A DNA stretch of 64,000 nucleotides, taken from assembly GCA_022559845.1 (NCBI GenBank), contig CM040124.1, positions 68,409,491 through 68,473,490 on the forward strand, in the 5' to 3' direction. Under the pieces are notes generated by a model, which was not told the origin of the DNA, did no database searches, and saw nothing but the letters and a program-made list of their open reading frames with translations. This document shows, in pieces, positions 21,956 to 33,635 of the stretch (positions within the stretch are counted from its first letter, which is position 1; each line of letters begins with the position of its first letter). The translations under genes and the position numbers were made by a program. This DNA comes from Amorphophallus konjac. Lineage: Eukaryota; Streptophyta; Magnoliopsida; Alismatales; Araceae.

Positions 21956-23871
21956 CCTTAACCGTAGGAGAAAAGTACGAGGTGTATATCGATGCTTCTG
22001 GTATTGGCCTTGGGTGTGTGATGATGCAACAAGGAAGAGTTATTGCATACTCTTCTAGGCAATTAAAGAAACATTAAGAAAACTATCCCGTGCATGGCCT
22101 GGAATTGGCCGCGGTAGTATTTGCCTTAAAGATTTGGAGACACTATCTCTACGGAGAACCATTCACTGTGTACTCCGATCATAAAAGCCTAAACTACCTA
22201 TTTTCTCAGAAGGAACTTAATATGAGGCAAAGGCGTTGGCTTGAATACCTCAAGGATTTCGACTTTACTATCCAATACCACCCGGGTAATGGAAATTCCG
22301 TAGCAGATGCCCTGAGTCGGAAACCAAGAGTAATATTGGCCAATTGTATGATTCAGGAATGGAAGTTATTAGAGAAATTTTCTGAGCTTGAGATAAGCAT
22401 GAACAAGGAGGAAAGGTGCATTACTCTGGCACATATGAGTTTGCATCCGGACCTACTTTCAGAGATCAATAGACTACAAGAAGAAGATCCAGTACTTGTG
22501 GATATAAAAGATAAGCAAGGCGAGAAGTCTGACTTCAAGTCAGCGGCTGATGGCAGATTATTATTTCATGAAAGGACTTGTGTGCCTGATTGTCCTGAAT
22601 TAAAGAAGAAGATTCTAGAAGAAGCTCACCACTCTAGGTACACTATTCACCCTGGAGCGACCAAGATGTACAAGGACTTAAAGAGGACTTTTTGGTGGCC
22701 TAACATGAAAAGGGAGGTAGCGGACTTCGTATCTCGCTGTCTCACGTGCCAGCAAGTAAAGGCGGAACACCAAAAATCTGCTGGGAAATTACATCCTCTT
22801 GACATTCCCAAGTGGAAATGGGAAGACATTATTATGGATTTCATCATGGGCTTGTCTAAGTCTAAGGGCGGACATGATGGTATCTACGTAATAATCGACC
22901 GTCTCACCAAATCGGCTCACTTTCTACCTATCAAGAGCCGTTGGTCGGTTGATGTCCTAGCCGCATTATACATCAAGGAGGTTGTAAGATTGCATGGAGT
23001 TCCTCTGTCAATCGTGTCTGACCGAGACTCGCGTTTCACCTCTCATTTCTAGAAAGGTCTACAACACTCTCTGGGGATAAAACTTAACTTCAGTACTGCC
23101 TTTCATCCCTAGACAGATGGTCAGACCGAAAGGACAAATCAAATTGTTAAGTACATGTTAAGAGCATGTGTCATTGACTTTGGTGGAAGCTAGCATGACC
23201 ACTTGCCCCTGGCCGAGTTTGCTTACAACAATAGCTACCAGGCCAGTATTCAGATGGCTCCATTCGAAGCAATTTATGGCAGAAGTTGCCGATCTCCAAT
23301 ATGCTGGGATGAAGTCGGTGAAAGATAATTACTAGGCCCAGATATGGTCAGAGATACAAATGAGAAGGTCCAACTCATCAGGGTTAGACTCAATATAGCT
23401 CAATCCAGGCAGAAGTCCTACGCTGACAACAGAAGGAGAGATCTGGAGTTCCAAGTTGGGGACCATGTCCTCCTCAAGGTTTCTTCGGGTCGTGGCATAA
23501 GAAGATTCGGTGTTAAGGGAAAGCTTGCCCCGAGGTTTATTGGTCCATTCGAGGTACTGGAAAGAGTTGGCGAGGTTGCTTGCCGCATTGCTTTGCCTCC
23601 ACAACTGTCTGAAGTACACAATGTGTTCCATATTTCCATGCTGAAGAAATATGTGCTCGACCCTTTCCACGTCATTGATCAAAATGACTTGGTGATTCAA
23701 AAGGACCTCACCTATGAACAAAAGCCAATGAAGATTCTTGATCGAGAAGTCCGAATCTTAAGAAACAAGACCATTCTCATGGTAAAAGTGCAGTGGAACA
23801 AATGCTTAGAACAAGAAGCTACATGGGAAACTGAAGAATCCACACGAAGGAGATTTCCGGAGCTGTTCTAG
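21952..23871 (+). pseudogene. C pol remnant: RNase H, integrase, chromodomain-like tail
   Basis: The frame opens directly behind the truncated LTR with the RNase H motif [11 protein letters not shown]. It continues through [20 protein letters not shown], the integrase HHCC module ([18 protein letters not shown]), the catalytic core ([26 protein letters not shown]) and the chromodomain-like tail (KILDREVRILRN...ATWETEE), ending at TAG 23869-23871. Five in-frame stops occur: TAA 22075, TAG 23050, TAG 23110, TAG 23191 and TAA 23326. By comparison with B, four of them replace W, Q, W and Q codons through a single C-to-T or G-to-A change. Gag, protease and most of reverse transcriptase are deleted. 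Confidence 0.93.
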
Positions 23872-23936
23872 ACTGTAAGTAACTTGCACCTCCATGTCCC
23901 TATCTGTGCAGTTGAATTTGGGGACCAAATTCTTTT

Positions 23937-23949
23937 AAGTGAGGGAGGG
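23937..23949 (+). promoter_or_regulatory. C polypurine tract
   Basis: AAGTGAGGGAGGG stands directly before the LTR start TGTAGCACCCC at 23950. It confirms the plus orientation of C. Confidence 0.9.
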
Positions 23950-24288
23950 TGTAGCACCCCGGATAAATAATGAAGAATGAATGTATTCTAAATAAAACTA
24001 AACTTGTGTAAAAATGCCAAATAGAAATAGCTAATTATATATGTATACACTTAATGGGCCTTAAAGCATAAAGTATATTTCGTTAATACCAAATTGCTAA
24101 TTAAATATAGATATAAAGCCCACGTGACACACAACCCATATATATATGTGTATAAATCTAAACCAAAACCCAACCGCATGATTTGGGCCTTAAAACCATA
24201 CACGTGAACCCAACCTCAAGCTAACCCAAAACTTTTTTTTATGCCACCCGTAAAACCCAAATCCACGTGAGCCTTCTCACAAGGCCAA

Positions 24289-24290
<2 letters not shown>

Positions 24291-24330
<40 letters not shown>
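24291..24330. repeat. (AT)20 microsatellite in C 3' LTR
   Basis: Forty bases of alternating AT. The same site in the C 5' LTR (2730-2743) has seven repeats, so the tract changed length after insertion. Confidence 0.95.
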
Positions 24331-24332
<2 letters not shown>

Positions 24333-25139
24333 GCCCTCTTAAACCCTTATAGCCATTAAACCCATGTGCCCACTCACACAGCCCACCAATGCCCATCGAA
24401 CCACCCGGCCCAAGTGATGTTCGGACGTTGCATAGGTTAGCTTTTAGGGTTTTATACCAATATATGGCTAGCGGCTGCCAACCGGGAAGGGAAAAAAGAA
24501 ACGCACGGAAAGGTTTAAAGACCTTGCTTCCATTTTTTATCACCTCCTTTGGGATCCCTCCTCTATATAAAAGCTTGGTCGTCGAACAAGCAAAACCATA
24601 TTTGCTACGTCTGCATCCTGCCGTTGCTGCCCCTGCGTCGTCTCCATCCTCTGCGTCCATCTTCCTCCTGCCGTGCCGAACGTGGGGGAACTCCCCTTCC
24701 ATCTTCTTCCTACTGCTTCCTTCTTATCCCAGTGGTGCCAACAGTTGCTCCTCGAGACATGAAGAAGCGTGGCTTCTTCCTCTTCCATATTCATCCTGCT
24801 CGACGTGAGGTCTTCCTCTCCCTCTTGCGGATTACCTGCAACAAGAAGAAACAGTTCTTCTTCTTCCTGTTCATCCTCCAAGGGTAGATTTGCTCCCTCT
24901 TTATCCCTTTTAGCGGCCATCATTCTTCTCAAACGATACCCTGTTTCATGCAGGAAAAATAGAGCACCGTTCCCTTGCAAAATATCAACATGTTCAACAC
25001 CAAAATCACCAAAAAGGTAGGTTTTCTCTACCCCAAGACCCAACTATGATTAAAACTGGATAAAAACTAGTTCTTGCATGCATTATATCATATTGTTAAC
25101 ATCTGGAAATCATTGTTCTCCGCTTTAGTTTAAAATAAA

Positions 25140-25745
25140 ATTAACGTCCACAATCACAGTCGCTATTTGAAATAGCGCCTGACCACGCAGATGCTATTTA
25201 TTCCTGCATTATGCAATATTCGCTCGTGTTATTTTAATTCTGTCAATCTGCAGTCATCGAGAAGGCCGCTAATTCATATCTGCGCCTGGCATACAGGACG
25301 CAAAAATCCTAGGGTTTTAGGTGAAATGTTCATTGATTAATGTTTTTTTTACTGTGCATTTAAAAGAAACTGCGGCTGTCCTAACAACCGTTAATTCTTG
25401 ATTGCGCCATGAAGACATGACGCCAAAACCTGAAATATCCTGATGCAACACAGTATATAAATTCCTGTAAACTGCAAACTAAATTGTGCCTGTTAAAACT
25501 GACGTTAATTCATATTTGCGCCTGCCCATGTTGACGCTATTCTGCTTATACTTTTAAATATAATATCCATGCCTTGAAATTTTTTTTTTGGAAAACTGTA
25601 AATCGAATTACAGAAATTGGAAATGTGTGCCTTCCTGGAAGGACGCCGATTGTGTTAAAAAAATGGAAAAAATATTAATCAATGTGCGCCTGTGACGACA
25701 GACGCTAATTGAATTAGCGCCTGCCAGAATGGACGCGATTTTCGA
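25140..25745. repeat. Dyads in C 3' LTR, GCGCC...GACGC type
   Basis: Sister of the array at 21240-21850. Clear units are gcgcctggcatacaggacgc at about 25282, gccttcctggaaggacgc at about 25629 and gcgcctgtgacgacagacgc at 25686; the last is followed 31 bp later by gcgcctgccagaatggacgc at 25717. AATAGC...GCTATT closes another near 25171. Confidence 0.8.
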
Positions 25746-25944
25746 ATCGACCGTTCATTGTGTTTCAACCCTAAATCGTGGGTCCGCTTGGCACTATCAT
25801 CTCACTTCCGTAGATGAGGTCCCGATTTTGATTTTTATCGATTGCCTCATAAATCTCCGTGATGTTTGAGCTCTTCGTGGGACATTCGTTCCTTCGAACT
25901 AGCGATTGCATCATAGAGACCTCCGTAAGTCTACGCTAGCCTTG

Positions 25945-25949
25945 GATTC
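25945..25949. repeat. Target-site duplication of element A, left copy (GATTC)
   Basis: GATTC precedes TGTCATGCCCC at 25950 and recurs at 36817-36821 after GGGTATTACA. It shows that the three-LTR array integrated as a single unit or grew from one. Confidence 0.94.
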
Positions 25950-26989
25950 TGTCATGCCCCGAACCGATAGCAGCGGAAAGCGATGCTCGGAACGTGACAG
26001 TTAACAGTCATGATAATAAGAGCGAAAATAAATAACCACAATTAAACACATGGAGGCCATACACATTGTGAAGATACAAACTTTTATTAATATTTGAAAT
26101 TTAAAATATAATTTGACTCACTACACTAGCTAGACTCAAGAAGATAAAAAGACAGACACCGATCTCTAGGTTCCAGGTTCACTCGATCACACTGACCCGA
26201 TCCTCATTTGCAACGTTCTGTTTACCGCGTTACCTGAAAAGGATTGGAAGTAGGGGTGAGCAAGAACCTCTGTAGGAATTATACTCTATCGTCAGGCATA
26301 GTTCAAGTGATTAACCAATTAATGAATATGCATGATTAACGCGAAAAAATAAGCAGAACTAAATAATCATCAAGATTCAAAGAGTAACGATAATTAAATG
26401 GAAGAAATAATTGCATGTCGAGATATCAAGCAAGATTAACAAGATTTTCTAGTGAATGGCCATTTACAAGTCAATTCGAGTCATGTCAAGCAAGCAAGCA
26501 AGTACTTCATGCTTTAAGCATGAATAATAAGTTTCACGAGAATGTGGAATGCTCTAGACTTAACAAGCTAGTCATGCATCGGTGACAATGCCACACCTAG
26601 TCATTCACCTCCCCAGGGATCAAGTACTCTTCGGGTGCTCCTCCCAGGACCAGACTGGGCCCTTCATTTGTTTGCCTTGGCATTGATTTGTTTGGATCGC
26701 AGATCCCATAAATCTAGACATCCACAATATTTAATGGCCAAGAGTTCTAAGGTCAAGTTCATGTAGTCAAGGTAAAGGACGTAAGAATAATGATTTAAGA
26801 GTCCAAACAATAAGCTCCTTAATCGAGAGGAATAGTTATTCCACATGACTATAATTGACGATTAATAGACCTAACAATAGGTCATATCACGAAATACCAT
26901 AGCCTAGATAGGCTAGAGTAGCTCACACAATTCAAAATCATGAAATAATCACTTTTCAGAAAACTGTAATATACACAGTCAAAAATGGG

Positions 26990-27590
26990 CCGCTCAATAT
27001 TTATATGATCTCATATGGGCCGCACTATCAGGAACTGGGCTGGAGATCAGCCTCTACGAGGTCAAGGATAAACGGTCCAAGATGGGCCTTTCAACCACAA
27101 GAACGGTCAAGCATGGGCCGCACAAGCCCAGAACGACTAAAGCTCAAGAAGGAGATAGACGGGCTTCAAAGGGCTGCACAAAGATGAACGGTCAGAAATG
27201 GGCCGCACAGGGCCAGGAGTTTACAAAATTGAAGACGGGATATGTGGTCCTGACCGAGCCGCTCATCAATTGAACGGTCCATTCAGGGCCGCCTGTCAGA
27301 TGTACGGTCCATTACTGGCCGCACAACACAGGGCCTAACAATAATCTAGAAATTCATCCAAGTGGGCTCCCGGGCTGCCATAGGCAGGGTGGAACTAAAC
27401 CAGAGTCCAGCTCACTGTCTACTGGTCGGCCTATGGTCTACTGGGCTGATCAAATCAGGAATTGGCCGAAGGTAGATCAAGAAGAATCGGCCAAGACTAT
27501 TTGGCATTAGCCAGGGATGAACGGTCGACACGGGGCCGTTCAGGGAGATATGCGGTCGACTATCAGCTGCACATGTCCCTGCTAGTCCAA
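26990..27590. repeat. Dyad array in A LTR 1, CGGTC...GGCCG type
   Basis: About ten units are visible, such as acggtcagaaatgggccgc, acggtccattcagggccgc (27275), acggtccattactggccgc (27305) and acggtcgacacggggccgt (27522), with gcggtcgactatcagctgc at 27553. Neighbours are 30-31 bp apart where clustered. LTR 2 and LTR 3 carry the same array. Confidence 0.87.
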
Positions 27591-27908
27591 TTCTGACTAA
27601 CACAAATCACAACAATTCGATTGAGTCCAAGCTCGATTCTAGGGAATAAAAATGGTTCAAAATTAACAGTTCAGATCTAAGGTTAACAAGTATAAACCTA
27701 ATAGCCATTTCAATTATAAATGATTCACACTTAAGATTGACATTCATTGGAAAGATGAATCAAGATCAAGCTCAAATTAAATAAATCAGCAACAATTATT
27801 TACTGTCATGAATTACAGTTTATTAGGTGTGTTGGTAACATGCAATTGACACTAATCTACTAACATAACATGCTGAAATGACAATTAATCTGTTCTGCTA
27901 ATGATGTG

Positions 27909-28165
27909 CGGTCGGTTCTGGACCTTACATCCCCATGGACGGTCATAGACAGGCCGCTCGTGCCCCCTTAGGTACGAAGGCCTGCTGGAGATGGACGGTC
28001 GTTCGGGTGCCGCTGGAAGGGATGTGCGGTCTGGAACTGGTCGCAGGACAGACATGCGGTTGGTATCCGACCGCACGTACCAGGGAAACGATCAGAGATA
28101 TAAACTGTTAAATGGTCCATGACAGGCCGCCTGTCTTGGATGTGCGGTCTATCGTGTGGCCGCAC
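27909..28165. repeat. Second dyad array in A LTR 1
   Basis: Units start at 27909, 27940, 27996, 28027 and 28057, 30-31 bp apart within groups, e.g. acggtcatagacaggccgc and gcggtctggaactggtcgc. The last unit is gcggtctatcgtgtggccgc near 28144. Confidence 0.85.
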
Positions 28166-28657
28166 AAGTCCAGACAGGTCGCTGCCCTTTCGCCTTGCCC
28201 GACTCCGGTGAGGTTCTAGGGTTAGAACTAAAACTTGGAATTCGCATGATATAAAGCATGATATTTGAGACTTTTACTACCAAAAGAAAGAGCACAAAAA
28301 ACTCTACGAGATGCATGAATCAATTTCATATTTACTCTCTTAAGTCTCTACTTAAATCGAAGAGGAAGAAAGTTAACCCTAATTTGACATGCTTCTACTA
28401 AACCTCAAAATACTCGTAGGATACTACATGATATTTGGGGCTTTATATACCAAAAGAAAGAGGACTTGATGCTGAACATTTTGATACATTACTTGAGGTT
28501 TGAGCCCGAGAGAACCTACCTCAATCAGGGAAGAAAGGAAGAAAAAGGATGAAGACGCGCTAGGTACCCCACGTCGGAGATCACTGGAATTCGCCCTCGT
28601 CCAAGGTTCTCGTCGGCCGCCACAGCTTCCAAATGAAACTAGGGTTCCTAAGGAGCA

Positions 28658-28665
28658 TTTTTATA
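28658..28665 (-). promoter_or_regulatory. A LTR TATA box (copies at 32509 and 36348)
   Basis: The minus strand reads GACCTATAAAAATGCTCC. It is identical in all three LTRs (28658-28665, 32509-32516, 36348-36355). Confidence 0.55.
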
Positions 28666-29126
28666 GGTCGCACACCTTCTAGAGTGTTCTATGCAGGGAG
28701 AATTCATCCACGCAAGTCGGGTTAATGTGAATGCCGCCGCAAAAGTTGACTCGATCCAAACTCCGCCGATTGCATCTCCTAGGGTTAGGGTTTCGGGAGA
28801 TTAAGAGAGGGGAAATGATCCTCTCATCTTGGCCTTTCATTTGCCACCGATTTGGGCCCATTTGATGGAGTATTGGGCTCGAATTTCGCGTTTCAAGGTA
28901 TGGTTAACTAAGTGTTTAATTTGGGCTTAATTCACTAATTCAACCTACTTACAGATTTTATTTGGGTTGGCCACAGAAGACAAGTTTGTTAACCGTGTTA
29001 TCATCTACAAGAATGTAATTTTTATGGATTTTTATAAAATAGTCAAAATATAACTTATTCTATTTATTAAAGAATTATTCTAATTAATTGTTAATTAATT
29101 TCTCGAAAAAAAATCGGGGTATTACA

Positions 29127-29800
29127 TCCTCTCCCACTTTAAGGAATTTGCTCCCCAAATTCGTCGGGTATTACCAATTATTTAAATATTTGAACTAAGA
29201 TGATCTTATCTATCAAAATAACATGTTAATCATACAACTAATGACGAAAGAATTTAGCTATAGATAGGGATAAAAGAGAACAATACCTTATATAATTCTT
29301 CATTTGATAGAAGTTGGTTCCGATTCTTCTTATATTTTTGCTTATGGAAGTAACTTAGCACAGTTAGCCATTTTATGATCCCGATTTTCGCAACGCAAAC
29401 ACGCTCCGCCCCTTCCCCAGCACTCCTTTACGAGATGACCAAGTTTGTGACAGTACAAACATTTCATTTGTGTAATATTCTTCTTCTTCTTCTTATTACT
29501 TCGGGTTTCTTTATGACGGACTTACCAGCCTCTAGCAGAACAGAATCTTAGCTTACCTATGGACTCACTCACTTTCATTTTAAGAATGGCTTAGAGACCT
29601 GTAAAATAATTATATGGTTAACTTTTTCATTACCCTTAAGCGTATCACAACGCAATCTTGTATATATTTTATTACTTACCCCAAGATACTACCCAATCTC
29701 ACCAGGTGACAAGGGATGACACGGGTCTTATGACTTAGGGTAACCTATACTCTTGGACAAAATCCCAGGACTCAGACAACGGAGGCTCTGATACCACCTC
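29127..29800 (-). other. A internal segment 1
   Basis: In the element direction it holds the PBS TGGTATCAGAGCC (29796-29784, four bases from LTR 2), a remnant of gag ending in zinc knuckles, and the polypurine tract CCTTAAAGTGGGAGAGGA (29144-29127) next to LTR 1. All of pol and the capsid part of gag are absent. Confidence 0.9.
29342..29467 (-). pseudogene. A segment 1 gag nucleocapsid remnant, two zinc knuckles
   Basis: A frame of 41 codons starts with ATG at 29467, preceded in frame by a lysine-rich stretch, and encodes CLYCHKLGHLVKEC and CLRCENRDHKMANC. Both fit CX2CX4HX4C, the nucleic-acid-binding module of gag. A TAA follows LLP, where segment 2 has CAA. It closely resembles the two knuckles of B. 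Whether it is translated is unknown; the length and the absence of an intact capsid suggest a relic kept by chance or by a role of the RNA. Confidence 0.75.
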
Positions 29801-32800
29801 TGTCACGCCCCGAACCGATAGCAGCGGGAAGCGATGCTCGGAACGTGGCAGTTAACAGTCATGATAACAAGAGCGAAAATAAATAACCACAATTAAACAC
29901 ATAGAGGCTATACACATTGTGAAGATACAAACTTTTATTAATATTAGAAATTTAAAATATAATTTGACTCACTACACTAGCTAGACTCAAGAAGATAAAA
30001 AGACAGACTCTGATCTCTAGGTTCCAAGTTCACTCGATCACACTGACCCGATCCTCATTTGCAACGTTCCGTTTACCACGTTACCTGAAAAGGATTGGAA
30101 GTAGGGGTGAGCAAGAAGCTCAGTAGGAATTATACTCTATCGTCAGGCATAGTTCAAGTGATTAACCAATTAATGAATATGCATGATTAACACGAGAAAA
30201 ATAAGCAGAACTAAATAATCATCAAGATTCAAAGAGTAACGATAATTAAATGGAAGAAATAATTGCATGTCGAGATATCAAGCAAGATTAACAAGATTTT
30301 CTAGTGAATAGCCATTTACAAGTCAATTCGAGTCATGTCAAGCAAGCAAGCAAGTACTTCATGCTTTAAGCATGAATAATAAGTTTCACGAGAATGTGGA
30401 ATGCCCTAGACTTAACAAGCTAGTCATGCACCAGTGACAATGTCACACCTAGTCATTCAGCTCCCCAGGGATCAAGTACTCTTCGGGTGCTCCTCCCAGG
30501 ACCAGACTGGGCCCTTCATTTGTTTGCCTTGGCATTGATTTGTTTGGATCGCAGATCCCACAAATCTAGACATCCACAATATTTAATGGCCAAGAGTTCT
30601 AAGGTCAAGTTCATGTAGTCAAGGTAAAGGACGTAAGAATAATGATTTAAGAGTCCAAACAATAAGCTCCTTAATCGAGAGGAATAGTTATTCCACATGA
30701 CTATAATTGACAATTAATAGACCTAACAATAGGTCATATCACGAAATACCATAGCCTAGATAGGCTAGAGTAGCTCACACAATTTGAAATCATGAAATAA
30801 TCACTTTTTGGAAAACTGTAATATACACGGTCGGAAATGGGCCGCTCAATATTTATACGATCTCATATGGGCCGCACTATCAGGAACTGGGCTGGAGATC
30901 AGCCTCTACGAGGTCAAGGATAAACGGTCCAAGATGGGCCTTTCAACCAGAAGAACGGTCAAGCATGGGCCGCACAAGGCCAGAACGACTAAAGCTCAAG
31001 AAGGAGATAAACGGGCTTCAAAGGGCTGCACAAAGATGACCGGTCAGAAATGGGCAGCACAGGGCCAGGAGTTTACAAAATCGAAGACGGGATATGTGGT
31101 CCTGACAGAGCCACTCATCAGTTGAACGGTCCATTCAGGGCCGCCTGTCAGATGTACGGTCCATTACTGGCCGCACAACACAGGGCCTAACAATAATCTA
31201 GAAATTCACCCAAGTGGGCTCCCGGGCTGCCATAGGCAGGGTGGAACTGAACCAGAGTCCAGCCCACTGTCTACTGGTCGGCCTAGGGTCTACTGGGCTG
31301 ATCAAATCAGAAATTGGCCGAAGATAGATCTAGGAGAATTGGCCAAGACTAATTGGCATTAGCCAGGGATGAACGGTCGCCACTGGGCCGTCAGGAAGAT
31401 ATGCGGTCGACTATCAGCCGTGCATGTCCCTGCTAGTCCAATTCGGACTAACACAAATCACAGCAATTCGATTGAGTCCAAGCTCGATTCTAGGGAATAA
31501 AAATGGTTCAAAATTAACGGTTCAGATCTAAGGTTAACAAGTATAAACCTAATAGCCATTTCAATTATAAATGATTCACACTTAAGATTGACATTCATTG
31601 GAAAGATGAATCAAGATCAAGCTCAATTTAAATAAATCAGCAAGAATTATTTACTATCATGAATTACAGTTTATTAGATGTGTTGCTAACATGCAATTAA
31701 CACTAATCTACTAACATAACATGCTGAAGTGACAATTAATCTGTTCTACTAATGATGTGCGGTCGGTTCTGGACCTTACATCACCATAGACGGTCATAGA
31801 CAGGCAGCTCATGCCCCCTCAGGTCCAAAGGCCTACTAGAGATGGACGGTCGTTAGGGTGCCGCTGGAAGGGATGTGCGGTCTGGAACTGGCCGCAGGAT
31901 AGACATGAGGTTGGTATCCGGCTGCACGTACCAAGAAAATGATCAGAGATAGAAACCGTTAAACGGTCCATGACAGGCCGCCTGTCTTGGATGCGCAGTC
32001 TATCGTGTGGCCGCACAAGTCCAGATAGGTCGCTGCCCTTTCGCCTTGCCCGACTCCGGTGAGGTTCTAGGGTTAGAACTAAAACTTGGAATTCGCATGA
32101 TATAAAGCATGATATTTGAGACTTTTACTACCAAAAGAAAGAGCACGAAAAACTCTACGAGATGCATGAATCAATTTCATATTTACTCTCTTAAGTCTCT
32201 ACTTAAATCGAAGAGGAAGAAAGTTAACCCTAATTTGACATGCTTCTACTAAACCTCAAAATACTCGTAGGATACTACATGATATTTGGGGCTTTATATA
32301 CCAAAAGAAAGAGGACTTGATGCTGAACATTTTGATACATTACTTGAGGTTTGAGCCTGAGAGAACCTACCTCAATCAGGGAAGAAAGGAAGAAAAAGGA
32401 TGAAGACGCGCTAGGTACCCCACGTCGGAGATCACTGGAATTCGCCCTCGTCCAAGGTTCTCGTCGGCCGCCACAGCTTCCAAATGAAACTAGGGTTCCT
32501 AAGGAGCATTTTTATAGGTCGCACACCTTCTAGAGTGTTCTATGCAGGGAGAATTCATCCACGCAAGTCGGGTTAATGTGAATGCCGCCGTAAAAGTTGA
32601 CTCGATCCAAACTCCGCCGATTGCATCTCCTAGGGTTAGGGTTTCGGGAGATTAAGAGAGGGGAAATGATCCTCTCATCTTGGCCTTTCATTTGCCACCG
32701 GTTTGGGCCCATTTGATGGAGTATTGGGCTCGAATTTCGCGTTTCAAGGTATGGTTAACTAAGTGTTTAATTTGGGCTTAATTCACTAATTCAGCCTACT

Positions 32801-32977
32801 TACAGATTTTATTTGGGTTGGCCACAGAAGACAAGTTTGTTAACCGTGTTATCCTCTACAAGAATGTAATTTTTATGGATTTTTATAAAATAGTCAAAAT
32901 ATAACTTATTCTATTTATTAAAGAATTATTCTAATTAATTGCTAATTAATTTCTCGAAAAAAAATCGGGGTATTACA
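29801..32977 (-). repeat. A LTR 2 (shared middle LTR)
   Basis: 3177 bp, offset exactly 3851 bp from LTR 1. It is the 5' LTR for segment 1 (PBS on its left) and the 3' LTR for segment 2 (polypurine tract on its right). Differences from LTR 1 are scattered substitutions. Confidence 0.94.
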
Positions 32978-33635
32978 TCCTCTCCCACTTTAAGGAATTT
33001 GATCTCCAAATTCGTCGGGTATTACCAATTTTTTAAATATTTGAACTAAGATGATCTTATCTATCAAAATAACATGTTAATCACACAACTAATGACGAAA
33101 GAATTTAGCTATAGATAGGGATAAAAGAGAACAATACCTTATATAATTCTTCATTCGATAGAAGTTGGTTCCGATTCTTCTTATATTTTTGCTTGTGGAA
33201 GTAACTTAGGATAGTTAGCCATTTTATGATCCTGATTTCCGCAACGCAGACACGCTCCGCCCCTTCGCCAGCACTCCTTTACGAGATGAGCAAGTTTGTG
33301 ACAGTACAAACATTTCATTTGCGTAATATTATTATTCTTCTTCTTATTACTTCGGGTTTCTTTATGACGGACTCGCTAGCCTCTAGCAGAACCAAATCTT
33401 AGCTTACCCATGGACGCACTCGCTTTCATTTTAAGAATGGCTTAGAGACCTGCAAAATAATTATATGGTTAACTTTTTCATTACCCTTACGCGTATCACA
33501 ACACAATCTTGTATATATTTTATTACTTAACCCAAGATACTACCCAATCTCACCAGGTGACAAGGGATGACACGGGTCTTATGACTTAGGGACAAAATCC
33601 TAGGACTCAGACAACAGAGACTCTGATACCACCTC
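32978..33635 (-). other. A internal segment 2
   Basis: Same layout as segment 1: PBS TGGTATCAGAG (33631-33621), gag zinc-knuckle frame, polypurine tract at 32995-32978. It is 16 bp shorter, mainly through a small gap near 33590. Confidence 0.9.
33181..33318 (-). pseudogene. A segment 2 gag nucleocapsid remnant
   Basis: A frame of 45 codons starts at 33318. The first knuckle, CLYCHKLAHLVKEC, is intact. The second, CLRCGNQDHKMANY, has lost its last cysteine. It runs four codons further than the copy in segment 1, where a CAA became TAA. The two copies have thus decayed in different places. Confidence 0.72.

Larger units (their letters stand above)
23950..25949 (+). repeat. C 3' LTR, first part
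   Basis: This is the uninterrupted counterpart of 2389-3101 plus 20797-21955. It stops at 25949, where A is inserted after GATTC, and resumes at 36822. The joined LTR is about 3353 bp. A TATA box, CTATATAAAAGC, is at 24564-24572. Confidence 0.94.
25950..29126 (-). repeat. A LTR 1 (terminal 3' LTR)
   Basis: On the minus strand TGTAATACCCCG (29126) to GGGGCATGACA (25950), 3177 bp. The terminal CATGACA carries one change from the CGTGACA of LTR 2 and 3. A TATA box, CCTATAAAAATG on the minus strand, is at 28658-28665. Dyads fill 26990-27590 and 27909-28165. Confidence 0.94.

Noticed and set aside
28500..28682. 60-codon frame kept in all three A LTRs (also 32351 and 36190)
   Set aside because: The LTRs are near-identical repeats, so conservation of a short frame is expected; it is antisense to the LTR promoter.
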